The position numbers and the translations under genes are program-made. The notes under the pieces were generated by a model. The model was not told the origin of the DNA. It ran no database searches and worked only from the letters and a program-made list of their open reading frames with translations. From the NCBI RefSeq assembly GCF_041679265.1, contig NZ_JBGFSM010000003.1, positions 1 to 64,000 on the forward strand: a stretch of DNA of 64,000 nt, written 5' to 3'. Shown piece by piece: positions 8,646 to 17,671 of this stretch. The DNA comes from Autumnicola sp041679265. GTDB lineage: Bacteria > Bacteroidota > Bacteroidia > Flavobacteriales > Flavobacteriaceae. Numbering within the stretch: position 1 is the first letter of the stretch; the number at the start of each line of letters is the position of its first letter.

Positions 8646-9445
8646 CGGGGCCTGGCAAAAGAGAGACTGCTACTTCCGGCATGCATTTCCAGTTCATTAT
8701 TAATAAGATCCAGTATCACATCAATTTCCTGCATGAGCGGATTGTAGTGGGCGTTTTCTGTTACTATTCCGGTTAGTACAAAAATAAGTAGGTTATTTTC
8801 AAATTCCCGGGATCGCAAAATATTCATATTACTCGAGTGAATTTGATCTTCAGCAATACCCATTTCAGAGGAAATTCCGGTATGGTCAAAAATGGTTTTT
8901 ATACTTCCCGAATTACTCCGGAAGAGGGCTACAATGTTTTCTCGCTGTAACCGCAGGCTGTTTTCCTGGCGGTGAATGCTTTGAATCATAGATTCCCAGT
9001 TGGTAAGATACCTGCGGAGTTCGGGATTAGAAATATCCTCGAGTCCGCCGGAATTTATTAGTTCATTCAAAAGGGAATTATTGGGATTGTAAGCAATTTC
9101 AAAAGAAAAGGAATTGTAAAGTAAGGCAGAGAGTTGCTCTTCATCTGTTTTACCCGAAGCAGTTTTAATTTTTGCTGCCAGCTTCCTCGAATTTTCATAA
9201 TTAAGCTTATTGACTTTCATTAAATTCTGCAGCTTCAGTTTACTTCTCAAAAATTCTTCATTTAAACCCTGCAGGTAAAAATGTTCTTTTTCTTTGATCA
9301 TTCTCTTTTGATTCCAGTTGTTCAAAGCCAGTGCAATTAGAATCCCAATTACGATCAGTAAAATTTCACCCGTGGCATACAGTAAATATTTACTTAACCT
9401 GTTGTTTTTTAGAAACTGTATTCTGTCTTTGCGGAAGATTTTCAT
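8642..9445 (-). CDS. DUF6090 family membrane-anchored protein
   Basis: A 267-residue protein typical of Flavobacteriia. It starts with a charged segment (MKIFRKDRIQFLKNNRLSKY), then one membrane helix in ATGEILLIVIGILIALALNN, then a long helical soluble region rich in Glu, Asn and Leu. GEILLIVIGILIALALNNWN is the DUF6090 hallmark. Function is unknown; such genes often occur in several copies per genome. Convergent with xth. Confidence 0.8.
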   Translation of the reverse strand: MKIFRKDRIQFLKNNRLSKYLLYATGEILLIVIGILIALALNNWNQKRMIKEKEHFYLQGLNEEFLRSKLKLQNLMKVNKLNYENSRKLAAKIKTASGKTDEEQLSALLYNSFSFEIAYNPNNSLLNELINSGGLEDISNPELRRYLTNWESMIQSIHRQENSLRLQRENIVALFRSNSGSIKTIFDHTGISSEMGIAEDQIHSSNMNILRSREFENNLLIFVLTGIVTENAHYNPLMQEIDVILDLINNELEMHAGSSSLSFARPR

Positions 9446-9646
9446 GAGATATAATTTTACTTCATATAAAAGGACTTCAACAGCTTATAAAATTATCAAA
9501 ATTTGATGAAAATACAGGTCCGTTTAAAAAGAACGCTTATTTAATTTGTTGTTATTCAGAATGCTGTAAATAAGCTGTCCATTTTAAAAAAACAGGAACA
9601 GGTTTATAATATTTTATACTTTTATACCGTACATTTTATTCACAAT

Positions 9647-10528
9647 ATGAAGAATTATACCATTGCAGTCGTGCAGTTAAACCTGAACGATATTCCAGAA
9701 AATAACCTGAAAAAATGCCTGGAATGGGTAAGAAATGCTGCCGGGAAAGGAGCTGAAGTCATTTGCCTGCCGGAACTTTACAGCAGCCACTATTTTTGCC
9801 AGAGCGAAGATGTTGAAAATTTCTCTATTGCCGAACCTCTTTATGGCACTTCCTTTAAGGCCTTTAGTGCCCTGGCAAAGGAATTGGGAGTGGTGATCAT
9901 AGTTCCCTTTTTTGAAAAACGCATGGCTGGTATTTATCACAACAGCGCGTATATTATTGATACCGATGGAACTGAAGCCGGTTTGTACCGCAAAATGCAT
10001 ATTCCGGATGATCCCCATTTTTATGAGAAATTCTATTTTACGCCGGGGGATTTAGGCTTTAAAAACAATCCTACTAAAAAAGGCAATATCGGGACCCTTA
10101 TTTGCTGGGACCAATGGTACCCGGAAGCAGCGAGATTAACAGCATTAAAAGGCGCTGAAGTTCTTTTCTATCCCACGGCAATTGGCTGGCACCCTAAAGA
10201 AAAAGAACAATATGGCCCCAACCAGTACGGCGCATGGATGAACGTGATGAAAGGCCACGCCGTTGCCAATGGAATTTATGTAGCCGCCGCAAACAGGATT
10301 GGCCTGGAAAAATATCTTCCTGATACAGAAGGTATTGAGTTCTGGGGACAATCATTCATTGCCGGGCCGCAGGGAGAAATTTTAGCGCAGGCTTCTGCAG
10401 ATAAGGAAGAGATTCTTTTGGCTGAAGTGGACCTGGCATTGCAGGAAAATGTACGTCAAAACTGGCCATTTTTCAGGGACCGGCGCATCGATGCTTTTGG
10501 AGAACTCACTAAACGAGCCTTAAACTAA
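9647..10528 (+). CDS. aguB: N-carbamoylputrescine amidase
   Basis: A 293-residue nitrilase-superfamily amidohydrolase. The catalytic triad is visible as Glu43 (VICLPELYSSHYF), Lys116 (LYRKMHIPDD) and Cys153 (GTLICWDQWYPEAAR). The HIPDDP and WYPEAAR contexts are characteristic of N-carbamoylputrescine amidases, which release putrescine, CO2 and ammonia. The next gene encodes the agmatine deiminase that makes the substrate, and the two overlap by one base (TAATG), so pathway and operon agree. The symbol rests on this pairing. Confidence 0.88.
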   Translation: MKNYTIAVVQLNLNDIPENNLKKCLEWVRNAAGKGAEVICLPELYSSHYFCQSEDVENFSIAEPLYGTSFKAFSALAKELGVVIIVPFFEKRMAGIYHNSAYIIDTDGTEAGLYRKMHIPDDPHFYEKFYFTPGDLGFKNNPTKKGNIGTLICWDQWYPEAARLTALKGAEVLFYPTAIGWHPKEKEQYGPNQYGAWMNVMKGHAVANGIYVAAANRIGLEKYLPDTEGIEFWGQSFIAGPQGEILAQASADKEEILLAEVDLALQENVRQNWPFFRDRRIDAFGELTKRALN

Positions 10529-11556
10529 TGAGAAGGTTTCCTGCAGAATGGGAAGAGCAGCAGGCATTACTGCTGTGCTTTCCTCACAATGGCAACGACT
10601 GGCCGGGAAAATACCAGGCCATACAATGGGCTTTTGTAGAATTCATAAAAAAGGTGACCAGTTATGAAATTTTGTATTTAGTGGTCGCTACAGAAGAGTT
10701 ACAGGCTAAAGTTACTGAAATGCTGGAAATGGCCCATGTAGATTTGGAACGGGTAAATTTTATAATACAAAAAACAAACCGTAGCTGGATGCGGGATTCA
10801 GGTCCTGTAATTGTAAAGGACGAAGGAAAACGGGAAGCCCTCAATTTCAACTTTAACGGATGGGCAAAGTATAAAAATTACAAGTTGGACAGGAAAATTC
10901 CTGAAAAAGTAGCAGCCGCTTTAAAGCTGCCGTTAACCCGTGTAACCTATAAAGGAAAGCCGGTTGTTTTAGAAGGCGGCGCCTTGGAGACTAATGGCAA
11001 AGGTACTTTAATAACTTCTGAAGAATGCCTGCTTCATCCCGAAATACAGGTGCGTAACCAGGGATTTACCAAACAGGATTATGAAGCCGTTTTTAAGAAA
11101 TATCTAGGGATAACCAATGTAATATGGATGGGGGATGGAATTACCGGGGACGATACCCACGGGCATATAGATGATCTATGCCGGTTTGTAAACAAGGACA
11201 CCGTGGTAACTGTGGTGGAAACTAATCCTGAACATAAAAATTATAAGGCCCTAAAAGATAACCTGGATAGGCTGAAAAAGGCAAAGCTGGAAAACGGGAA
11301 AATTTTAAATGTTGTAGAGCTGCCCATGCCGGAAGATATTTGGTTTGACAGGATTTGTTTGCCGGCTAGCTACGCCAATTTTATTATTCTGAATAATTGT
11401 GTTTTAGTACCAACTTTTAATGATGTGAATGACAGGAAGGCGCTGGCTATATTAGAGAAATGTTTTCCCGGAAGGACAGTAACAGGTATTAGTTGTATAG
11501 ATTTTATCTGGGGCTTTGGCACTTTACATTGTTTAAGTCAGCAGATTCCGGCTTAA
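10528..11556 (+). CDS. aguA: Agmatine deiminase
   Basis: A 342-residue guanidino-modifying enzyme (peptidylarginine deiminase family) converting agmatine to N-carbamoylputrescine. Visible signatures are RSWMRDSGPV, FNFNGWAKY, LEGGALETNGKGTLI, and GDDTHGHIDDLCRFV, which holds the catalytic His-Asp region. The nucleophile is Cys335 in GFGTLHCLSQQIPA; the usual GGGxIHC has become GFGTLHC. The start codon overlaps the stop of aguB. Together they convert agmatine to putrescine; no arginine decarboxylase is in the window. Confidence 0.88.
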   Translation: MRRFPAEWEEQQALLLCFPHNGNDWPGKYQAIQWAFVEFIKKVTSYEILYLVVATEELQAKVTEMLEMAHVDLERVNFIIQKTNRSWMRDSGPVIVKDEGKREALNFNFNGWAKYKNYKLDRKIPEKVAAALKLPLTRVTYKGKPVVLEGGALETNGKGTLITSEECLLHPEIQVRNQGFTKQDYEAVFKKYLGITNVIWMGDGITGDDTHGHIDDLCRFVNKDTVVTVVETNPEHKNYKALKDNLDRLKKAKLENGKILNVVELPMPEDIWFDRICLPASYANFIILNNCVLVPTFNDVNDRKALAILEKCFPGRTVTGISCIDFIWGFGTLHCLSQQIPA

Positions 11557-11605
11557 AAAATATCACTCTTACAAATAAGAAATTAAATTGAAGAATTCAC
11601 TCTTT

Positions 11606-12268
11606 TTAAAAGCCAAGGAAGTAAGTAAAAGTTAGCTGAAAATAACTGTCCTGGCCTTCAAGTTTCTCAATAGCTACAAGGGAGGCGTTGCGATATGGAT
11701 CTGTAATACCGTAATAATACCGGAAGGTTAACCTGTATTGCTCCTCGTAGGTGGCACTAAGTCCTGCGGCAGCAAATAAATTCAAAGACATTTTATCAGA
11801 CCACTTATCAAAATCTAAATAAGTTGGAGATGCATAAAAAGGTTCCAGAAGGTAATCTTCCTTAGTCTCATCCTTCAGGGAATAACCATAGTAAAAACTT
11901 ACGGCTGGTCCTGCCTGCCCGCTAAAAACAAAATTATCATATTCATAAAAGTCATAATCCAGTAAAATGGGAAGGCTAAAATTAGTCATTTTAAATTTAA
12001 GATCAACAGGATCAGAGGTATACTCCTCCCGGCCTACAAATTTCACTGCATGTTCATTATAATCCATTTCGATAATTAATCTAAAAAAATCATCAAATTC
12101 TGCAGTTCCCACAAGACCCACCGTAAAACCTGTACCAGACTTAGAAAAAACAAGATTGGAATCTGTTATATAATTAGTTGCGCCAGCAGTGAAACCATAT
12201 TTTCCTTCCAGTTGGGAGTATAGATTATTGAATGTAAAGAACAGGGCAAGGAGTAAAATTTTCTTCAT
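11606..12268 (-). CDS. Outer-membrane beta-barrel protein
   Basis: A 220-residue secreted protein with a signal peptide (MKKILLLALFFTFNNLYSQ) and alternating hydrophobic/polar strands rich in Tyr and Phe. It closes with FQLTFTYFLGF, a C-terminal beta-signal ending in Phe, so it should be an 8-10-stranded barrel or porin-like protein of the outer membrane. Specific function is not recognisable. A good -7 box lies at 12289-12296. Confidence 0.75.
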   Translation of the reverse strand: MKKILLLALFFTFNNLYSQLEGKYGFTAGATNYITDSNLVFSKSGTGFTVGLVGTAEFDDFFRLIIEMDYNEHAVKFVGREEYTSDPVDLKFKMTNFSLPILLDYDFYEYDNFVFSGQAGPAVSFYYGYSLKDETKEDYLLEPFYASPTYLDFDKWSDKMSLNLFAAAGLSATYEEQYRLTFRYYYGITDPYRNASLVAIEKLEGQDSYFQLTFTYFLGF

Positions 12269-12288
12269 AATTAACGGTTAGATATAAA

Positions 12289-12296
12289 CAAATATA
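12289..12296 (-). promoter_or_regulatory. Candidate -7 box (TATATTTG) for the barrel gene
   Basis: On the minus strand TATATTTG fits TAnnTTTG. A TTTAG lies 19 bases further upstream, close to a -33 TTTG box. The start codon at 12268 is 20 bases downstream of the box. Confidence 0.45.
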
Positions 12297-12328
12297 TAGT
12301 TAATTGTATATTTACCTAAACTTTCGCC

Positions 12329-13120
12329 ATGTATAAATTGAAATATTTACTTGCCTTATTAGTCCTGTCATCCTGTGAAATTGAAAATATTGAGTACAGG
12401 ACCCCTATTGTAGTTACAGATGAACCTTCGGGAATATTATCTGGTTCGGCTGTGTTAGGCGGGGAGGCATTAGCTGAAGGCGGCAAAGATATAACGGAGT
12501 ATGGAATTGTTTATGCACAAAGTGATCTTCCTACTATAAACGATTATAAGATTATTGAAGGCAGTAGAATAGGAGCGTTTTCAAAGCGTTATTCCGGATT
12601 CCAGCCAAATACCTCTTATTTCTACAGGGCTTTTGCAATTAATGAAATTGGTGTGGGGTATGGACAGACGTTTGAATTTTCCACAAATAGCACATCAACC
12701 TGTAATTTTGAAAGAGATAATTATGTAAAATGGCCGGGCGGGAGTATAAATGTAACGAAGCTAGAGAAAAATCAGGTTACCGGAAGCCAGATGCTGGATG
12801 ATGGTAATCTGGAATTTATCGCTTCAGGATATTCTTCCTCTTTACGGATTTTTATTTATTTTAAGGAGGAGGATAGAAATTTACCTTTAAGCGGACAGTA
12901 TACTACCATCAATTCTTTTAGCAGAGAATCTGAATTTTCTAATGGTGAAGCAATTTTCATTATTCAGGATTTTGGATTGGGATCTTTAGGCGGCGCAACG
13001 GCGCCTGAGGGTTTAAAATTTTATATTGAAAACAATAATGGCGTTGTGAAATTTAGTTTTTGTGATTTTAAGGTATCTGAAGATTATATCCTTAACGGCT
13101 CGTTTAATTACGAGGATTAA
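12329..13120 (+). CDS. Lipoprotein with a fibronectin III-like domain
   Basis: A 263-residue SPII lipoprotein: MYKLKYLLALLVLSSCEIEN gives a lipobox ending at Cys16. Residues 30-125 look like a fibronectin III-like domain of the type common in Bacteroidota lipoproteins (GSAVLGGEALAEGGKDITEYG, then NTSYFYRAFAINEIGVGYGQ). The remaining 130 residues are beta-rich and unassigned. It is divergent from the barrel gene and may be surface exposed. Function unknown. Confidence 0.7.
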   Translation: MYKLKYLLALLVLSSCEIENIEYRTPIVVTDEPSGILSGSAVLGGEALAEGGKDITEYGIVYAQSDLPTINDYKIIEGSRIGAFSKRYSGFQPNTSYFYRAFAINEIGVGYGQTFEFSTNSTSTCNFERDNYVKWPGGSINVTKLEKNQVTGSQMLDDGNLEFIASGYSSSLRIFIYFKEEDRNLPLSGQYTTINSFSRESEFSNGEAIFIIQDFGLGSLGGATAPEGLKFYIENNNGVVKFSFCDFKVSEDYILNGSFNYED

Positions 13121-13426
<306 letters not shown>

Positions 13427-14095
13427 TTATTCCAGTTTTATATTTTGTTTCACTAACCTTTGTTTACCATTCTTCAGCATTTGAAATACTTCAATTGTTG
13501 AGTGTTTTATTTTAATTTTATCTATTACTGACATAATTGAGCCATTTCCACGATTCCAGCTCTCAGGTAATTCTATGGTATCCTTTTTTTGTGTGTCAGT
13601 ATCAACAATGATAAAACTGGGTTTGTTCGTGTAGTTACTGTTAGCAGCAAGATATAGGTTGTGATTATCTGTTTTATAAACAGCATAAGTTATTCCAGAA
13701 TAATATTCAACAGGCATTATGATCGGTTTCTCAAATTTGACATTAAAAATTGTCACGTATTTGCAACTTGTACCGCATCCATTTAACAAGACAAAACTTT
13801 TATCAGTTATCCATTTAATTTGATTAGTGAATGGAACGGTGAGAATCCCGTATTCCTCAGTTTGTAAATCAACCTTGTATTTTTCTTTAGCATTTCCGAA
13901 TTCAGCAGTAAGGTTTTGCCTGTTATTTTCACGTTTGGAATATATTTTTAAAAACTTACCATTTGAAATTGTATCAATCCAAAAAATGGCTTCACTTCTT
14001 TCAGTCAGTTCCATCTTTGTTAAATTTGAATTTTTCTGGTTTTTATTACAGGCAGAAAAAATCAGAATTATTAACATTAAAGGAAGTTTATTCAT
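13427..14095 (-). CDS. Hypothetical lipoprotein
   Basis: A 222-residue predicted lipoprotein. The leader MNKLPLMLIILIFSACNKNQ gives a lipobox with Cys16. The rest is soluble, beta-rich and without a domain I recognise; two Cys near the middle (GCGTSC) could form a disulfide. It lies 24 bases after the DUF4251 gene on the same strand, so the two are probably co-transcribed. Codon use is more A/T rich than in the housekeeping genes around it. Confidence 0.65.
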   Translation of the reverse strand: MNKLPLMLIILIFSACNKNQKNSNLTKMELTERSEAIFWIDTISNGKFLKIYSKRENNRQNLTAEFGNAKEKYKVDLQTEEYGILTVPFTNQIKWITDKSFVLLNGCGTSCKYVTIFNVKFEKPIIMPVEYYSGITYAVYKTDNHNLYLAANSNYTNKPSFIIVDTDTQKKDTIELPESWNRGNGSIMSVIDKIKIKHSTIEVFQMLKNGKQRLVKQNIKLE

Positions 14096-14119
14096 ATTCC
14101 TGGCAACAGATGGATTGAA

Positions 14120-14668
14120 TTATTCCTCTTCTTCTAAAGGTGAAATAGTACCGCGATAAGAAATGGAATTTCTCTGAGAGCTGTTTACTGAAGTTGTAGC
14201 GTTCCCATTCTCAAAAACTTTTACTATAAACTGGAGATTTTCATTTCCATTATTTCCTTCAAACTGTACCTGCAAACCATCCCGGTTTAAATTTTCGACG
14301 GAAAGGTTTTTAGGTATGCCTTCAAATTTAATTCCGCCGGAATCCCCGTAGCCACCACCTGAATGTCTTACCCCAAAATAAGGCAGAAAAATTTCAACGC
14401 TGTCACTATCTTTTTTAAATCTTATATAATTAGGATTGCCAATTAAATTAATCATTCCAGCACCTAAAGGAATTGCCCACTGGTTCTGTATTTCAAAAGC
14501 GCCACTTTGCACAAGGTCCAGACTATTATTACCGGAAGTTACTTCAGAAGAACTTCCACAGGAATTAAGGCAAAAACCGCTAAAAACACATAGCAATAGC
14601 GTAAAGTTTTTAAGCCCAGCTTTACAGCCAGTAATATTCCAGACGCTTTTCTTGTATTTCATATTCAA
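14120..14668 (-). CDS. DUF4251 family lipoprotein
   Basis: A 182-residue protein with a hydrophobic leader that ends in a lipobox-like CLNSCGSSS (Cys37). The GAGMINLIGNPNYIRFKKDSD and VEIFLPYFGVRHSGGGYG segments match DUF4251, a small beta-barrel-like domain frequent in Bacteroidota lipoproteins. The two starting Met codons (14668 and 14662) are both possible; the tail from the second Met makes a shorter leader. Function is unknown. Confidence 0.7.
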   Translation of the reverse strand: MNMKYKKSVWNITGCKAGLKNFTLLLCVFSGFCLNSCGSSSEVTSGNNSLDLVQSGAFEIQNQWAIPLGAGMINLIGNPNYIRFKKDSDSVEIFLPYFGVRHSGGGYGDSGGIKFEGIPKNLSVENLNRDGLQVQFEGNNGNENLQFIVKVFENGNATTSVNSSQRNSISYRGTISPLEEEE

Positions 14669-14770
14669 CTAAAATCTTAGGTACAGGCCGTAAGGCTAAT
14701 GTGCTTACGGATTAAACTTTTAGAAAAATTTTACGCTGCTAACGGCCCCACTCCTATTGCTATTGCTAAT

Positions 14771-15004
14771 TTACCTCTTCTCATTGTCATTTTCACGTTT
14801 ATCTTCATCGGCAACAGAATCGGTCACTTTTTTTATATGCTCCTTCTCTTCTTCCGATAGGCCCTCCTGATCTTCATCAGTTTTTAAAGTTCCATCCCCT
14901 TTCACCTTTAAGCGATCGTCTTTTTCTTCTCTTCCAAAATTAGAAGATCTCCTGTATTTATCTTGAAAATCTGCGTGATCTTTCTCTTTTCTTTTATCTG
15001 ACAT
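14771..15004 (-). CDS. Small highly charged protein
   Basis: A 77-residue protein made almost only of Lys, Arg, Glu and Asp with few hydrophobic residues, so it is probably disordered. It resembles small hydrophilic stress proteins seen in Flavobacteriia, but I cannot name a family. The ATG at 15004 is well placed and the frame is intact, which supports a real gene. It stands alone, divergent from the first CDF gene. Confidence 0.5.
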   Translation of the reverse strand: MSDKRKEKDHADFQDKYRRSSNFGREEKDDRLKVKGDGTLKTDEDQEGLSEEEKEHIKKVTDSVADEDKRENDNEKR

Positions 15005-15205
15005 GTTTGTACTTTTTTATTTAAGGTACAATAGTAGTTGGAAAGTACAAACAATTTAAAATAATTTTAGCAGGAACTTCAAGTTAAACCTTTACTTACT
15101 TTTTAATTATCTGTTACAGATGCCAAAGAAATTCTAAAATTGGTTTCCTCTTGTCTTCGTGAATAAGATTATTGTATTTTGCATTCACTAACCAAACCAA
15201 AAAAT

Positions 15206-16141
15206 ATGGCCGCAGGCGGATCAAACATTGCCATTTACGGTGCTATAGGTGCCAATTTACTTATCGCAATTAGCAAATTTACAGCTGCGTTTTTTACAGG
15301 AAGTTCTGCAATGCTGGCAGAAGGAATTCATTCCCTGGTAGATACAGGGAACGGTCTCCTCCTGCTGCTGGGGATTAAAAGATCTAAACAAAAACCAGAT
15401 AAGATGCATCCATTTGGCTACGGGAAAGAAGTATACTTCTGGAGTTTTGTGGTAAGTATTCTCATTTTTGCGCTTGGGGGCGGCTTTGCCATTTATGAGG
15501 GAATTCATGCACTTCAGGAACCTACGGTTATTGAAGATCCTACTTGGAATTATATCGTTTTGGGTGCCGCAATACTTTTTGAAGGGACTGCTCTTTTTGT
15601 GGCCCTAAAAACCTTTAATAAATCACGTGCTAAATCTGGTAATCTCATTAGCAGCATTGTAAGGAGCAAAGATGCGGCTACTTTCGCAGTGATTATTGAA
15701 GATACCGCAGCCGTGGCAGGTTTAAGTATTGCATTAATAGGCGTTTTCTTATCTCAGCAGTTGCAGAATCCCTATATAGATGGTGCTGCTTCTATTGTTA
15801 TTGGTTCTCTTTTGCTGGTAGTAGCAACATTTTTAGCTAAAGAAAGCAAAGGGCTGCTGCTTGGGGAAAGTGCTCACCCCGAGGTAATTAATGAAGTTGA
15901 AAAAATTATGCAGCGCAATAGTAATGTAAAGGAATGGTCTCTGCCGCAAACCATGCATTTTGGCCCTGAAAATATTTTGCTGGTTATAGAAATTGACCTA
16001 ATAGACGACCTGGAACTGAGCCAGGCAGAACAAACCATGGAAAGCTTACGTCTTGAAATAAAGAAAAAGCAGCCCACTATTACCCAGGTATATATACAGA
16101 CCACAGAAAAGGTGAGGAACCGGATTGCCGGGGAAAGTTAA
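15206..16141 (+). CDS. Cation diffusion facilitator (first of tandem pair)
   Basis: A 311-residue CDF metal/proton antiporter with six membrane helices and a C-terminal cytosolic domain. The start MAAGGSNIAIYGAIGANLL at ATG 15206 aligns with its downstream paralogue; a TTG at 15179 would add nine residues and is less likely. Helix 2 carries the metal motif His42-x3-Asp46 (GIHSLVDTGNG). In helix 5 the usual His-x3-Asp is replaced by a VIIEDTAAV segment, as in the ZnT9-like branch. Substrate may be Zn, Co, Fe or Mn. The gene is followed after 39 bases by a second copy. Confidence 0.85.
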   Translation: MAAGGSNIAIYGAIGANLLIAISKFTAAFFTGSSAMLAEGIHSLVDTGNGLLLLLGIKRSKQKPDKMHPFGYGKEVYFWSFVVSILIFALGGGFAIYEGIHALQEPTVIEDPTWNYIVLGAAILFEGTALFVALKTFNKSRAKSGNLISSIVRSKDAATFAVIIEDTAAVAGLSIALIGVFLSQQLQNPYIDGAASIVIGSLLLVVATFLAKESKGLLLGESAHPEVINEVEKIMQRNSNVKEWSLPQTMHFGPENILLVIEIDLIDDLELSQAEQTMESLRLEIKKKQPTITQVYIQTTEKVRNRIAGES

Positions 16142-16180
16142 ACATAAATGAATCTACTAATTTTAAATTGATTTTAATCT

Positions 16181-17122
16181 ATGGCGGGCAATTCTAATAT
16201 CGCCATCTACGGCGCTATAACAGCTAATATTTTAATTGCAGTGAGTAAATTTATCGCCGCTATTTTTACAGGAAGTTCTGCAATGCTTGCTGAAGGAATA
16301 CACTCCCTGGTAGATACCGGAGACGGATTTCTACTGCTCCTTGGAGTTAGTAGATCTAAAAGAAAGGCAGACCGTCATCATCCTTTTGGTTACGGAAAAG
16401 AAGTATATTTTTGGAGTTTTGTGGTGAGTATCCTCATATTTGCCCTTGGGGGTGGTTTTGCTATTTATGAGGGCATACATTCCCTCCAGCATCCTGAACT
16501 TATAGATGATCCCACGTGGAACTACGTGGTGCTTGCCGCCGCGTTCTTATTTGAAGGAACTTCTCTTATAATTTCTCTTCGCAAATTCAACAAATCTCAC
16601 GATCATCCCGGCAACATTATCAGTAATATAATAGAAAGCAAAGATGCTTCCACTTTTGCAGTAATTATAGAAGACAGTGCTGCTGTAACGGGAATTATAA
16701 TTGCCATCCTGGGAATTTTCCTTTCAGTACATTATCAAAATCCACTTTTTGACGGGATTGCGTCTATTTGCATTGGAGCCCTGCTGCTTACTGTGGCTAC
16801 TTTCCTTGCCCATGAAAGCAAGGGTTTGCTGCTTGGGGAAAGTGCCCGTTCTTCTGTTTTAAGTGGCATTGAAGAGGTTCTTAAATCCCGGAATTACATT
16901 GAGCAATGGAAATTTCCAAAGACCATGCATTTTTCTCCTGAAAATATTCTTTTGATCCTGGAAATTAAACTTTCTGAAGGACTGAACCTGGAAGAAGCTG
17001 AAGAAAAAATGCAGGAACTCCGTGAAGAGATCCAGAAAAAACAACCAAAAATTAGCCAGATCTATATACAGGTTATAAATGGTATGGAAGACTCCTCTTC
17101 AGCTTCGCCAAAAAATTCCTAA
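16181..17122 (+). CDS. Cation diffusion facilitator (second of tandem pair)
   Basis: A 313-residue paralogue of the preceding gene, about two-thirds identical by eye over the whole length, with the same HSLVDTGDG motif in helix 2 and VIIEDSAAV in helix 5. The C-terminal cytosolic domain (MHFSPENILLILEIKL) is intact. Divergence is strongest after residue 235 and in the extreme C-terminus. CDF proteins work as dimers, so the pair could form homo- or heterodimers. They sit 39 bases apart and are probably co-transcribed. Confidence 0.85.
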   Translation: MAGNSNIAIYGAITANILIAVSKFIAAIFTGSSAMLAEGIHSLVDTGDGFLLLLGVSRSKRKADRHHPFGYGKEVYFWSFVVSILIFALGGGFAIYEGIHSLQHPELIDDPTWNYVVLAAAFLFEGTSLIISLRKFNKSHDHPGNIISNIIESKDASTFAVIIEDSAAVTGIIIAILGIFLSVHYQNPLFDGIASICIGALLLTVATFLAHESKGLLLGESARSSVLSGIEEVLKSRNYIEQWKFPKTMHFSPENILLILEIKLSEGLNLEEAEEKMQELREEIQKKQPKISQIYIQVINGMEDSSSASPKNS

Positions 17123-17298
17123 TTAGTCGAGGATCCCGCTTCCGGATTTCAAAAACATGCACCAGCGTCCTGGCCGATCTGTTTTTCATAGCTGTTTTCA
17201 GAATCAAAATGCTATCTTAAATGTTTCTTTATAAAGGCATAATTATCTTGGAGAGCTTTGTCAAAATAGGTTTATTGTAGGGAATAAAAAAAGATTTT

Positions 17299-17598
17299 AT
17301 GGAGACCAATTATGAATTTGTTCACCTTCAGAAAAGTGAACGCCTCGAAGATTACACTCAGAAAAAATTAGAAAAACTTGAAACTAAGTACGACTTTATA
17401 GTTCGTGCCGAAGTACATTTCAAAAAGCAGGAGGGGCAGGATCCCAATGGTTTTATTTGCAATATAAAGTTAAGTGTCCCCGGGCCGCAAATATTTGCTG
17501 AAGCTAACAAAGATAGTTTTGAAGCCGCTGCAACATCTGCAGTAAGGGATCTTGAAAAACAGCTGGAAAAGCAAAAAGCTAAAATGAGTACGCATTAA
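17299..17598 (+). CDS. hpf: Ribosome hibernation-promoting factor family
   Basis: A 99-residue protein of the HPF/RaiA (YfiA) family, with the expected small beta-alpha-beta-beta-beta-alpha pattern: VHLQKSERLEDYTQKKLEKL for helix 1, RAEVHFKKQ and NIKLSVPGPQIFAEA for strands, and DSFEAAATSAVRDLEKQLEKQ for helix 2. Such factors bind the decoding centre of idle ribosomes in stationary phase. The short length fits the short HPF type, lacking the long dimerisation tail. A TTG/TAGGTTTA pair near 17248-17274 may be its promoter. Confidence 0.85.
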   Translation: METNYEFVHLQKSERLEDYTQKKLEKLETKYDFIVRAEVHFKKQEGQDPNGFICNIKLSVPGPQIFAEANKDSFEAAATSAVRDLEKQLEKQKAKMSTH

Positions 17599-17619
17599 AA
17601 TCTAGCTGCTTTAAGTATT

Positions 17620-17649
17620 AAAAGCCCCTTTGATTCACAAGGGGCTTTT
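17620..17649. terminator. Bidirectional terminator between hpf and aconitase
   Basis: An 11-bp perfect stem (AAAAGCCCCTT / AAGGGGCTTTT) with an 8-base loop, followed by T on the plus strand and preceded by A-rich sequence. It lies between converging genes and can serve both. Confidence 0.9.
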
Positions 17650-17671
17650 CTTTTTACTGGAAATCTATTGT

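Noticed and set aside
9446..9646. Small RNA in the spacer before aguB
   Set aside because: The 200-base spacer has no stable hairpin or promoter-terminator pair that I can support.
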